A stretch of 64,000 nucleotides of DNA from Rhopalosiphum padi. Lineage: Eukaryota; Arthropoda; Insecta; Hemiptera; Aphididae. Made by a program: the position numbers and the translations under genes. The notes beneath the pieces were generated by a model. It did not search any database. It was given only the letters and a program-made list of their open reading frames with translations, and was not told the origin of the DNA. The stretch is from positions 11,036,001 through 11,100,000 of the forward strand of contig NC_083600.1 in NCBI RefSeq assembly GCF_020882245.1, written 5' to 3'. Of the stretch, positions 42,301 to 52,945 are shown piece after piece (the stretch's first letter is position 1; every line of letters starts with the position of its first letter).

Positions 42301-43430
42301 ACAAAATGCATTAAAATTGTTGAAACAATGCAAAAATATTATAAATTAATATTAAAATAAACATGTATATGAGGCTAGCACCACCTAACCATTTCACATT
42401 TTCCAATTTAATAATTTATACTCTGATGATTCAGTTATGTACACCAAAATTGATGTTTAAGACATAATCTTATCTTTTAAATTAAATATAACATTATCAA
42501 TAAACATACAAGCAAAATGTTGTTCGTTAGTAAGTGCATAACTTGAAAACGGATGGACTAATTGGGCTCATTTTATTTATTTTTTTAATACTCATAATAG
42601 TTCAAATAAAATTATTACAAAAAGTACTATTGGAAAATTTGTATGGAAAATTGAAAAATTTGGAAAACACTAAGTGCTTTTTCAATGGGATTTTGAAATT
42701 TGGTATACAAATAGTATACTGATAACAATAATACTCTGAACCACTCTACCACTCAAAACAATATTTGTCGAGTCAGCTAGTACTTTTTTAAATAAGTTTT
42801 AAACTGCTAACTATAATCCTTAACACAATTAACGAATAATTATTAATAAAGTCTTTGAATATATTATACCTAACATGAAAATGGTCAATATTGAAATCTC
42901 AAAATACAACATTGATTGATAGAAGAAAAAATGAATGAAAAATTTTGAAATTGATTTTTAATATTGTAATATCAGACATAATAAAATGATTTTCAATCTG
43001 TTTTTAATTTAAATTATATTTCTAACACTTACTACATAATTAAATTAATTATTGAAAACCAGAGTAGAAGATGTAAAATTTAATTTAATAGATATTTTCA
43101 TAATAATTTAAAAATACTAAAAATGACAAATCAGGCATGTACTGAATTTAAACATTAATTTTTTATTTCTCTGTTAGAAAAAAAATAGTTTGGTACTAGG
43201 AAGTAGGTACTCACAATATAAACCGATGTTTCACGCAGTCGTTTGCATTCTTCGTCCATTGCTTTCATTTTTAACTTGTAGGTTTCCAACTCTACCTTTA
43301 GTACCCGATTTTGCTGCTGCAAGGAATCGATTCGTTTTTGCATCTGTTCCCTTGTGATCGGTGATGGAGGCATCATGATGGGTCCACCGTCGATGGACGA
43401 TGAATCACTTTCGCTGGCACTGTCCGCCAT
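39363..43430 (-). CDS. CCDC6: CCDC6-like coiled-coil protein, seven exons
   Basis: Orthologue of coiled-coil domain-containing protein 6, a cytosolic/nuclear scaffold linked to DNA-damage signalling in vertebrates. Exons on the minus strand: 43430-43215, 42054-41905, 41825-41593, 41518-41352, 40526-40254, 39757-39627, 39548-39363. All phases agree; 451 aa against about 470 in human. Signature blocks: MADSASESDS start; LETYKLK; RAEQEEEFISNTLLKKIQAL; TLEQLRREK; DLENTLEQEQEALVNKLWKR; REDNLRLQRKL; LCRHLSESESSLEM; then a Ser/Pro-rich stretch (about 310-340). Long heptad-rich coiled coil covers roughly residues 28-290. The tail has a CYVC pair at 364-367 and a Pro/Ser-rich end. Intron 4 begins with GC (A|GCAAGT) and contains a large hairpin element. 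Intron 5 contains a GC-rich candidate alternative exon. The start follows a GC-rich 5' flank. Confidence 0.94.
40009..40102 (-). other. Candidate alternative/cassette exon of CCDC6
   Basis: Minus-strand segment in intron 5, much GC-richer than the intron around it. It has an AG acceptor (TACGATAG|AT) at 40103 and a GTGAGT donor after 40009. Entered from exon 5 in phase 1 it reads openly as about 31 residues including ASPEQKKRKCGGGG. It is 94 nt, so including it shifts the frame: exon 6 would be read out of frame and stop at the start of exon 7. Reading straight through its donor gives a stop at once (HP then TGA), so it could instead be an alternative last exon. Confidence 0.4.
40901..41282. 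mobile_element. Full-length hairpin MITE in CCDC6 intron 4
   Basis: A 382-bp element made almost wholly of two inverted arms, about 40901-41075 and 41102-41282, with only ~26 nt between. The arms start CGTTATA and share long runs such as ATGTAGATCATAGCAAATTT and CAGCAGAACACATTTTGTG. Transcribed within the CCDC6 pre-mRNA it would fold into a dsRNA stem of ~175 bp. I could not recognise a clear target duplication, so the superfamily is open. Confidence 0.85.
41351..41351 (-). other. GC splice donor of CCDC6 intron 4
   Basis: Minus-strand exon 4 ends AAAGAAA and the intron begins GCAAGTACAT. The next exon needs a phase-1 partner to keep the conserved SKKMEKMAKEER / LRLQRKL frame. The nearby GT (GTACAT) has the wrong phase and would cause an early stop. 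Confidence 0.8.
42055..43214 (-). other. CCDC6 intron 1
   Basis: 1.16-kb GT-AG intron (GTGAGT donor, T-rich acceptor). AT-rich with no coding signal or complete transposon seen. Confidence 0.85.
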
Positions 43431-44400
43431 CGTCGCGAAAACAAACCTAGGAGTATTGGAAACAAAAAAAAAATGTAAATTTCAATCACCAACTTGCAGT
43501 TGAACAACCAAATTGCTAAGTTCGAATGCGACTACCGCGCGTACCGCACGGACGACACCCTCTTACAAAGATTTTAAACTCAAACGTTTCATATTAACAT
43601 ACCGGAAATGCTAGGAATTATGTCGGGCTGCCCGAATCTACGACAACAATCGGCGATGAACACCGAATTTTTGGGAATTTTTGATGAAAAATATCGAGAA
43701 AAAACTAGTAATAACACGAAATATGAATACCTAACTCGGAACTCTGTACAAAACGAAAATAATAAAAAGAACTTTTAACAGTATAGTCAAATTCGAAGAT
43801 CTGTACATAACCTTAAATCGTCAGAAAACGCTCATTGTGTGGCTGCACTGCAATTTTCTTCCAGTGACGTTACTTTGGAGGAGTACTCAATGTAGTGTAT
43901 GCCGTATGGAGCATAACTCAATAGGTTTATTTATTAATTACTAATTAGTCTAGGTGTGGAGGTTGTTTCAAGTTACCCTCATATGAGTCATATGGTGGGA
44001 AAATTTGAAAAACAGTCGATGTATAAACTAGGAATTAAGACAATTTGATTTTAATAAATTTATATATTCACATCAGAATTTTGAAATTTATTGATTTGAC
44101 GATTAATCCACCAAAAGCGTTATTAAAATTTTCATAGAACATTTACCAGCTGATTCAATTTAGCAGTCACCTAATAACTAACACCTATTGTATCTGTATG
44201 GCTATATATTATTATATTATAATATAATAGTAATATAAAAAAATTGAACGTCAACAAAAGACCATACATTATCCTCGTTTTAATTGAGTACAGATCTGAT
44301 AAATTATTATTAGGTATAGGAACTTCAAAGAAGTGGTGAAAATATAAAGCACCCACACCATGTAATAAATAATAATACTTTATTTACAACCACAGACACT
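43431..44400. promoter_or_regulatory. CCDC6 5' flank
   Basis: The first ~450 bp upstream of the CCDC6 start is GC/CpG-richer than the surrounding DNA, consistent with the 5'UTR and promoter of a broadly expressed gene. No TATA box at a fixed distance can be pointed to. Further out, 44206-44230 holds a perfect TA-only palindrome of little specificity. Confidence 0.4.
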
Positions 44401-44409
44401 ACTATACAC

Positions 44410-44788
44410 CAGTGGCATACTTACGGGAGTGCACGACGCCACAACGGTGCAGTACCCCCTGGTAATACATAGCAGGTGATGCACAGCCGCACAGATATGC
44501 ATTTGCACATTGCACCTGCTGAAATAAACTGAACTCAAAAATCAAAATTCTATAAAAATATAATTCTATTTCATTGTTTTATTGAATTGTTATTGTTATG
44601 TTATGTTTATACTTTGCACCCAGGGGGGGGGGCTCCAAGACATAGTTGGGGATGGGAACTAACTCATACTTTTCACAAAACTGTATAACAAAAAATATAA
44701 TAGGTATGTATAATACGTTCTTAGGGGGAAGGGGGCTGGAGCCGCACCTAATTTGCACCTGCTGAAATTTAATGAAATTACGCCAATG
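44410..44788. mobile_element. Degenerate hAT-like element
   Basis: Left end CAGTGGCATACTT and inverted right end CATTGGCGTAATT agree at 10 of 13 positions and resemble the CAGTGGCGTA end of the 31825 element. Flanking octamers match at 5 of 8. The phrase TGCACCTGCTGAAAT occurs twice inside (near 44511 and 44754). Boundaries are tentative. Confidence 0.4.
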
Positions 44789-47700
44789 ACAGACACGTAG
44801 AAGGTAGGTGGTACCACTTATAACATCATTAAATCATTGTCAATTTTAAACAATCCTTACTCTTCAAATTAGATATGTAAGTAATCAATATTCATTGTGA
44901 TTCCGTGTTTCAAAATATGAAAGTTTATTGTAATTGTAGTTTGTAGTATATTTTAGTAATTGACAAAACGAACGTTTAATTAACGGCATCTGTGTGTTTA
45001 AAAGTTATACTATTTAAAGTTTGAATTTCAATATTGTTAATTTCTTTATCTACTCTCGAAGTCTTAAATCAAGAGTTTTAATAGTTTCTTTTTAGACATA
45101 TTTCAGAATTTTATTGATTGGTCAAATTGAATAGAAGATATTGATATATCTACAGATGGTTTGGTTTTGATCCAAATAACCTATTTTTTTTCAATATTAC
45201 TAACTTCTATATTCAAAATTTTAGCGGCATGCCGGCATAACTAAGTCATAACTCATAAGCATTACATGATCAGTATTCAGTAATTTGAAAACTGTCGTTC
45301 AATTTTTGTCTATATTATTATGATTTATGAGTTTGTGACTAAGTTTGGTATACTGCTAATAACCATCGTCCATCATCACAGTCTCATTTATTTGTTAAAC
45401 TTAATATTTCACATTGATATACCTGCTTCCGCCCTTCCGGTATAGATCTAAGTACATATAATAGTCAATGGTCATGGGCGCCCATATATAACATTTTTAG
45501 TGGGAGTAAATATATATTAGCAGTGTGCCAGGTCTTTTTTCCAGGGCGGGCTAAAGAGAAGCAATCAGCAGTTCACGTTTAACTTCATTAGCATTAGAGT
45601 GAATCAACCTATTACGAAACTTAATGCATAATGGTAAAAACTTTATCTGTGTTCGCATGAAGGATTTTTTCGATAGGTATTTAAATTTTTTATCGAGTTT
45701 TACGTAGGAACCTATACAATATTGAATATAGCCAATATAGGTAGTGCAGTTTAAAAATAGTCATAACTTAGTTAAAAATTGAATTATTGTAAAAAACCTA
45801 CGAACTCAAATTAAGTTCTTAACATTAAGTTTCATAATAGGTCGCTTCACTTTAATATTAAAACTAACGAAGCTAAACGTAGCCGATCGTAGATTTACTA
45901 TTACTTAGTCGCTAGATTCTACATGACATGTGCTTATATATTTATATTTATATGGTCATATTTTTTTAGAATGGCCAAAAATTAGATTTATACCATTATA
46001 ATATTCCTATCTAATCCATTTAAGCCAACGGCACTCTCAGTTACGGCGCTACACGAAGTCAAGAGTGGGCAAGTGCCTCTCCCCAAAATTTGATTTTGCC
46101 TCTCCATTGCCCCCTCACTACAATTTAATGTTAAAAATATGTAAGTAAATAAAGAAATTGTAAATCATTATTAATATATAAAATAGCATTAATTAATTTA
46201 AATAGTTTTTAGACTTAAGTTATATTATTTTAAGTTTGACTATTATATTCAAATAAAATAATTAAATATGCTTTTTTTGCACATTTAGAAATAAAAATAC
46301 TCAATAAAGTTAATAGTAAAATATATAGCTAAAAGTGTGCAGACTTTTTAAAATCTCATACATTAAAAATAAAAAGTTATGTATTGACGTATTGTTACAT
46401 ACAAATAAAAGAAAACGGAAGAATTTTGAAGTTATACTAGCTGTATAGTACATATTTTGTGAATTATGTTGATAATATACTGGGTATATTTTTTGATTAT
46501 TTATTTATAAATATAACATATTATACTCAATGAATTTTTAGCAATTCTTTCCTGAAAATATGGTATAAACAAATTAATGGGTGATCGAGTAGCCATATGA
46601 CACGTTACTGCATATTTCTGTATTTTAAGATTTTTCTTTGCATATACTGCCATATAGACGGTTTTTAAATGCATAATATGTAATATTTTGATTATATTAA
46701 TTAAATAACATGTTTATAGTTATAATATTTACAGCCAATACAATTTGCTTTTGGTATATATTTATTTTCATTTGGCCACATACCGAATTTATAAAAAAAA
46801 TAGAGATATTTTGGTTATTTCTTTTTCAGATTAAAATTATAATAAATACGACATCACCATTGAAAATTTTTTATAATATAAAATAATTGTATGTAAAGTT
46901 ATTAAAAATAATTAAATCAAAGATTTTTTTTAGCATATTTTCAGCTTTAAAGATATATTTCTACAAAATAAGGGCATATTTTTAAGGTCTTTAGAGCATA
47001 TAAATCCGGGCCCTAGTAATAATTATAATAATAATAAAAAATAAAAAATATTTATAGCTAAATTAATCTAGACTTTTTCTTATCTACCACCACCCTATTT
47101 ACCTGTTTTAATAAAATATTACTCTGTCTCAGCTACGTAGGGGCCCCATTATACCACTGTCCAGGGCTTCAAAAAGGTTAAAGACGGCGGCCCTGCGTAT
47201 GGTATTAAAAAACAAGACTTCAGCATTACACTTATCTTTTTAAAACTATTTACATAATGATGTTTAAAAATTCAAAATAAAACTTTTGAGTTGAATTAAA
47301 ATTCCAAGGCAGGCCAACTACGGAAATTGGTGAGTCTTAAATTGTCAAGGGGGTTATGGATCGCTCGGGCTCGCCTTTGGCTCCGTCACGCTGTCACAGG
47401 CTCAAAATAAAATTTAATTAAATGCATTATTCCTAGTGGTATTAACAACTTGATTCTCCAATAACCATATCATTATGATTTATGTTATCAGTATTTTTCA
47501 CTTAGTTATATCTTTGAAGTACCTATGTATGTGACTATATATATTATGTATATTTAATACATTTTGTAGTATCTAGTCCTAGTGGATAACATGGGGGACT
47601 ACTCTTATATTTTCAACTAAATAAGCCGTCCTTTGTAGGTAGGTGGGGCCGTGGGGATCTGTAGAAATGCCCTCGCAGCAACATGTATTATTTTGATGAT

Positions 47701-49789
47701 ATACGCCTTTGCAACTCACATAACTCATTCATTAAATTAATCATATGAATAGATCATTAATCATTATACAAATTACGTCTCTTTTTTAAAGAGTTAAATA
47801 TTCTATACTTAAAATGGTGTATTCACAATATTTTGTTTTTAAAGTTTTAACATTACATTTATTAAAATCAGTTATATTCCTAAAGTATTGGAGCCAAGGG
47901 GCCACAAAAAATAACATGAAAATAGTTTCCAAGATTAATATAATCTACTAAATTCTAAACAAATTCATGTATGAATAATGCGCACTAGTACACTACTAGC
48001 AGTAATAACACTAAATACTAATAACTAATAACCAATACAAAATATTATATTTATGAAATACTAAATACTAAATAGAACTTTCATTAACCTGTAGTGTCTA
48101 TTTTTTATACCTAATAAAGTAATAAGTCGTCTGATTAAAATTTCTCTTATCGTTTTTAAATGTTTTAAATCCACAATATATTTTATTTTTTATGCAATTA
48201 GTGTTGTTTACGATAACATTTAAAATTCATGTATTTGAATATTTATTACGTAATTTACATAAAACTAAGACAGTAAGACATAAAAAATTGAGTTATTTAT
48301 GATTGAGCATTATAATTTTACTATAATTAAATGTCACTCATAGAGAATTTGTCTAGCTTTGTAAGTATGAATTACATTAAACAAATACTAATAATTAGTG
48401 TTAGGCTGTGTATAATTTTCCATATTTTTTTTAGGTTGTCCAATAACTTCCATTCTTATATAGAAATGTGTTTCATCATCATATCTATATTCAAAATATC
48501 AAAATGTTATTTTGCATATAATTGCGTATTTTAACATTTTTTATTTATAAATGCATTATTAGTGTTTTTATTCTGTTTTTAAACGCATATTTGACGGGTT
48601 TCGATGCAAAATGTTGAAAAATACCATAATTTTATATTAATTTATTAACCGAATCTGAAATAAGTTTGATTATCTGTAATTTACAAACTATCACTAATTT
48701 ATTTTTGAGAATTCAATATGGTTATATGGAGTAAAGATACCTACTTAAATATATATACATACGTATAGCACCAAATAGACAAATATTTACAACGGAACAT
48801 TTGAAACAAACAATAATTATTCAATGTAACTCTAATAAAATATATTTATAATAATATAATTTTATATAGTAAATAAGAAAATTTAAAAATGTGATAGAAA
48901 ATAGTTAATATAACGAGCATATAAAAATAGTACTAATAATAGTAATAGTAATAATTAAATTTGTCTCTATGCTTTATTGCATTTTTTTTTGTCCATATTT
49001 CTTTATTTTTTTGCATATTTTTTAAATTTGTCATACATACTTAGTTGTTTTTTGTGCATAAAAATTCTAACCCTACTGATAATAAATACTTAGTAGTCAA
49101 TTAAAATGTCTATTGATGTACAATTAATTCTAAATTGTATGTTACTGATAAGTTGTATGGATGCTTAAAGCAATAAACCAATATGTTAAGTAATGATCAT
49201 TTAATAATAACAAGGTGAGAAAATATTTTACCACACTATTAATGACAAAATAAATATAACGTTAAATTTAATCAATGGTTGTGTTTAATATACATGATTA
49301 AGATAGATGAAGAAATCAAAGAGTCATCTTGATTTTTTTTGCTATATAATTTCTTCATTTTATTTTAAACTATATTTTAATCAATAACAATAAACAAACT
49401 GCTGCATTTTATTAATGTTATCCAGAGTTTTAAGTACTCAAAAAATATAATTATGAAAAATAGAACAACAAACCAAACATGATTTAAAATTGATTTTAAA
49501 TATTGTATTGCATTAAAATCTGTTGAACATAGAATAATTCATACATTTTTATTCAATAATTATAGAAATATATATTAGAAAGTATAAAGAACCTTTTTAC
49601 TATTATAAATTGAGTGAATGATTAATGAAACACCTTATATTAATTATTTTTTCAGTCAAACTTAATGTTTAGAATACACATTTATTTTGTTAAAACAATC
49701 ACTTTAATTTTAATATTATTTTAAATAATTTTATAATAAACAATAAAAAAAAAATAACAATAGTAATAATAATAAATTAAGGAATGTTA
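44789..49789. other. Spacer between CCDC6 and ODR4, transposon debris
   Basis: About 5 kb without a supportable gene. Patches of C/G-rich sequence in an AT background (about 46020-46110, 46990-47190, 47280-47400, 47590-47670) look like fragments of several degraded elements. Two segments end alike, GCATATAAATCCGGGCCCTA near 47009 and GCATAAAAATTCTAACCCTA near 49072, suggesting two copies of one element end. Confidence 0.45.
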
Positions 49790-49795
49790 TTTATT
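49790..49795 (-). terminator. Polyadenylation signal of ODR4
   Basis: AATAAA on the minus strand, 30 nt past the ODR4 stop codon (49828-49826), giving a very short 3'UTR. Canonical hexamer in a plausible position, although AT-rich sequence produces such words by chance. Confidence 0.5.
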
Positions 49796-49825
49796 AAAGT
49801 TAATTTAGCTTCACATTAATTTAAT

Positions 49826-52800
49826 TTACATGAAAATCTGTTTCATAACATATGCAAAGATAGCCAATATTAAAGCTGCCCAAGTGAAATAAATTAACAT
49901 ATTATTTGACGATGAAGTACTTGCGTCTTGGGGTGGACTACTATCAATGTCTGGCAGTGTTTCATAATATGAATGTCGTCCTTTAAACATATAAATGTAA
50001 TATTAAAAATTATTGTGTTTCAAATTATAAATAGGATAAATTATATTACACAAAATTACCAATGTGCCAAGAAAAGCACAGATGTTGATTTTCTTTAATA
50101 AAAGAATTTAAAAAAAATTGTTATTAACAGAACTTACAATATTTTATGAAACAATTACCTTTTTCCAACATATCATATAATTCCATTTTGTCTTCAGCAA
50201 GATTCAATATTTCTCCAGCTACACATAATGCTTCTTGAGAAGTTTCACCAGGAAATACATAATCACTAAATGCAAATTTAGAACCTTCAGTTTTTAAAAT
50301 TAATATTCGACGCGGAGTTTCGTGTAATATATTTGCATCTCCATCTGAAATTTAAAAATATTAATATTCATTAGACACAATATTTTAAATTATTTTTAAA
50401 GATGTATCTATTAGAACCTTCTTCTTCAAGAGATTCCTCTTCGACCATTGATTCCAAATGCATTTTTAAACGAGTTGCAAATGTCTGCATGGCATCTTCA
50501 TGAATAGCCTACAACAATACATTTTTTATAAAAACTTAAAATTATGAAGAATTGATACCCATCACACATAACAAACTATTGAATTATTTTATTTACAAGC
50601 TTAATTATTATTACCATGATTAACTAACTAGGTATGTCAGCAACTTTACCGATTCTAGTATTAATACGCGCAGCCAGATTATTCTAATAGAATGTGAAGT
50701 CAGCCGCCAAGGATTTTATTTTTGGCGGGATTGCGGGAGTGTGGAATATACTGAATACTGATAACAAATCCTTGGCGGATGACATAGCACGATGCGTATC
50801 ATTTGATTGCTGACATACCTAGTTAGTTAATCATGATTATTACTAACACACAAAATAAATTAAAAATATATATTAATAATTTGAAACTGTATTAAATAAT
50901 AAATTAATAATTTTGTCTAAATTAACATTAGGCGCAAATAGTCAAAATTTTTGTTGAAACTGAAGTTTGGGAAAAAAACTTATTAATTTTTAAACATAAT
51001 ATACGCATAGTACAAAGTACTAAACTTAAAATTGGGGGACTTGGCAAAAAATTGGGTGAACAAAGTATCCTCTATTTGTGACAATGATTATTCAACATTT
51101 AAGTTTTAGTTAAAATTTATTTTATTGACACTCTTAAGACATTCAAAAAATATGCTTTAGTACTTCCAGTTGGATAATAATTAAAATGATTTTATAGCTA
51201 ATAAACCTTATAAACTTAATTGTACAAAAGTATTTTTTTCAACATTCTGCTTTGAATTTGTTATACAATCTAAAATCTTGTATATTGAAAACATTATATT
51301 GTGAACAAGTACAAATAATAATTCTTCATTATTCAAACATTAATAACACAAAATAATATTACATCAAATGTTGATTAAGTTATTGGAAAATAATAAATAT
51401 AGAAAATTACCATACCTTTAAGGCATCTTTGATTGTACCATTTCGATTAAATGGTACCACTATACTGCATAAACCAGACATTGAAATTTTTCCTTTTCCT
51501 CTTTTTACAGTAAGTGAAGCATTTTTACATTCATTACCCAAATCAACCTAAAATATTATAAAGACTTGTTAAAAATTGTAAATAAGCTAAGCACATTTAT
51601 AATGTATAAAATATATTAAGAATTAAACAAACCTCTCTGTAAAATTCAATCTTCACAACATTTTTCAATACATTATCAATTTCATCACATTCAAAATCTT
51701 TAAAGGTTTTATTTTCGTCACATACATGTCCGTTAAAAGTACAGACTGATTCATTTAAAACAGATTCAAATTTATCTAATAAACTCTAGAAAAATTATCA
51801 AAACATTTAAATATAATAGCTTAATACTGTAACATCATTAAAATGTGTAAAAAAATAAAATAAATAAATACATACGTCACGAATAGAAAATAAAGCTTTT
51901 GGTCCACCACCTACATTTAGTCTATCTAATGTTCCAAAGTTAAATGTTCCAATAAAAGTAATCCAATCATTATTAAATGATCCACAAACTGAATCTACTG
52001 CTTTATAAGTTGTTTTTTCAGGACCACTTACACGGTTAAAATCAACTGAATAACAATACGATCTGCACATAAACATATATTATACTATAATAACATTATA
52101 CATAAATATGTATGTATACTCCGGCCCACGAGAGATCAGTACCGTCACGCGCATGCAGAATGACCAGCAGTGACGGCGCGGAACCTGATTTCCACACGAT
52201 TGAGTGGGAGATGCGCGAAATCGGACACGTTTTGGTCGAATAGCGGTACTGATCTCTCGTGGGCCGGAGTATAAACAAATAGCTATTGAATTTAAAAAAA
52301 TTAATTTACTTTTTGTTGACAGTTGAATAGTTTAATATTAAGTAATTCCACGTTTCATTGGGTTTTTTAAACAATAAATTTTCATTTAATTCACTGTGAA
52401 ATGCATAAAAATCAATATCTATTGGTTGGATACTTTTTAAATCTTGTGGAACAATAAAAAATAAACCAAGTACATGTGAACCTCCAGGTAATAAAGTCGC
52501 TACCTACATTATAATTCATAAATACATAAAATATATTTTATTTACTTAACAGTAAATACTAATTTTGAATCTTTCAATAATATTTAGAAGCTTTATTAGA
52601 TTACTTCTAATGACTTTTGAAATATTGTATCACTATTGGCTAAAAGATCAGAAAGAGTTTTGAAGGCCAGAACATCAATTTTATTATTTTGTATGTCATC
52701 ATTCCATACAGTCATTGCTGATAAATGCACTATATGATAGTTGTTACCTATGACCTAATTAAAAAAATTATGACATTATGAATAAATGACTTGGTAAGTA

Positions 52801-52945
52801 TAGGTAAATGCAATTGATAAAACTACAAATTTAATATTTTATTACTCACTTGTCCAATAATTACTCCTGGAATAAACAACTTTCCTTTAACTAAGCTTTT
52901 TAGATATTTATCTAAATGTTCTTCAATAAATACTTTGGTCATCAT
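49826..52945 (-). CDS. ODR4: ODR-4 family protein (ODR4 / C1orf27 homologue), nine exons
   Basis: Tail-anchored ER protein; in C. elegans ODR-4 is needed to traffic certain odorant GPCRs to cilia, with UFSP2/ODR-8 as partner. Exons on the minus strand: 52945-52850, 52754-52605, 52503-52310, 52062-51876, 51785-51633, 51547-51416, 50508-50418, 50344-50159, 49980-49826. Phases agree; 447 aa, against about 454 in human. Matching blocks: N-terminal KVFIEEHLDKYL and GVIIGQ; TLLPGGSHVLGLFFIV (85-100); GKISMSGLCSIVVPF with GTIKDALKAI; PRRILILK with FSDYVFPGETSQEAL. Residues about 424-441 are a single hydrophobic C-terminal helix (IYFTWAALILAIFAYV). The first of two adjacent ATGs is used; an in-frame stop lies upstream. 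The exon 7 donor is G|GTTCTA, weak but phase-correct. Introns 3 and 6 each hold a MITE. Confidence 0.93.
50615..50835. mobile_element. MITE in ODR4 intron 6, 8-bp target duplication
   Basis: 221 bp starting CATGATTAACTAACTAGG and ending in its inverted copy. Terminal repeats are near perfect for about 29 bases, through GTATGTCAGCAA. The exact 8-bp duplication ATTATTAC lies on both sides (50607-50614, 50836-50843). The CATG start plus 8-bp duplication recalls P-superfamily ends, though hAT cannot be excluded. Internally, CCGCCAAGGATTT and AAATCCTTGGCGG form a second inverted pair. Confidence 0.85.
52115..52273. mobile_element. GC-rich 159-bp MITE in ODR4 intron 3
   Basis: A perfect 30-bp terminal inverted repeat (52115-52144 against 52244-52273) beginning TATACTCCGGCCCACGAGAG. 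TA on each outer edge fits TA target-site elements (Tc1/mariner-like MITEs). The interior is about half GC, far above the intron around it, so the element arrived recently or comes from a GC-rich source. A similar end occurs at 63415. Confidence 0.85.

Noticed and set aside
44206..44230. Perfect TA-only palindrome
   Set aside because: Expected by chance in AT-rich sequence and has no further context.
52096..52278. 60-codon open frame in ODR4 intron 3
   Set aside because: It lies inside the GC-rich MITE and is explained by that insertion.
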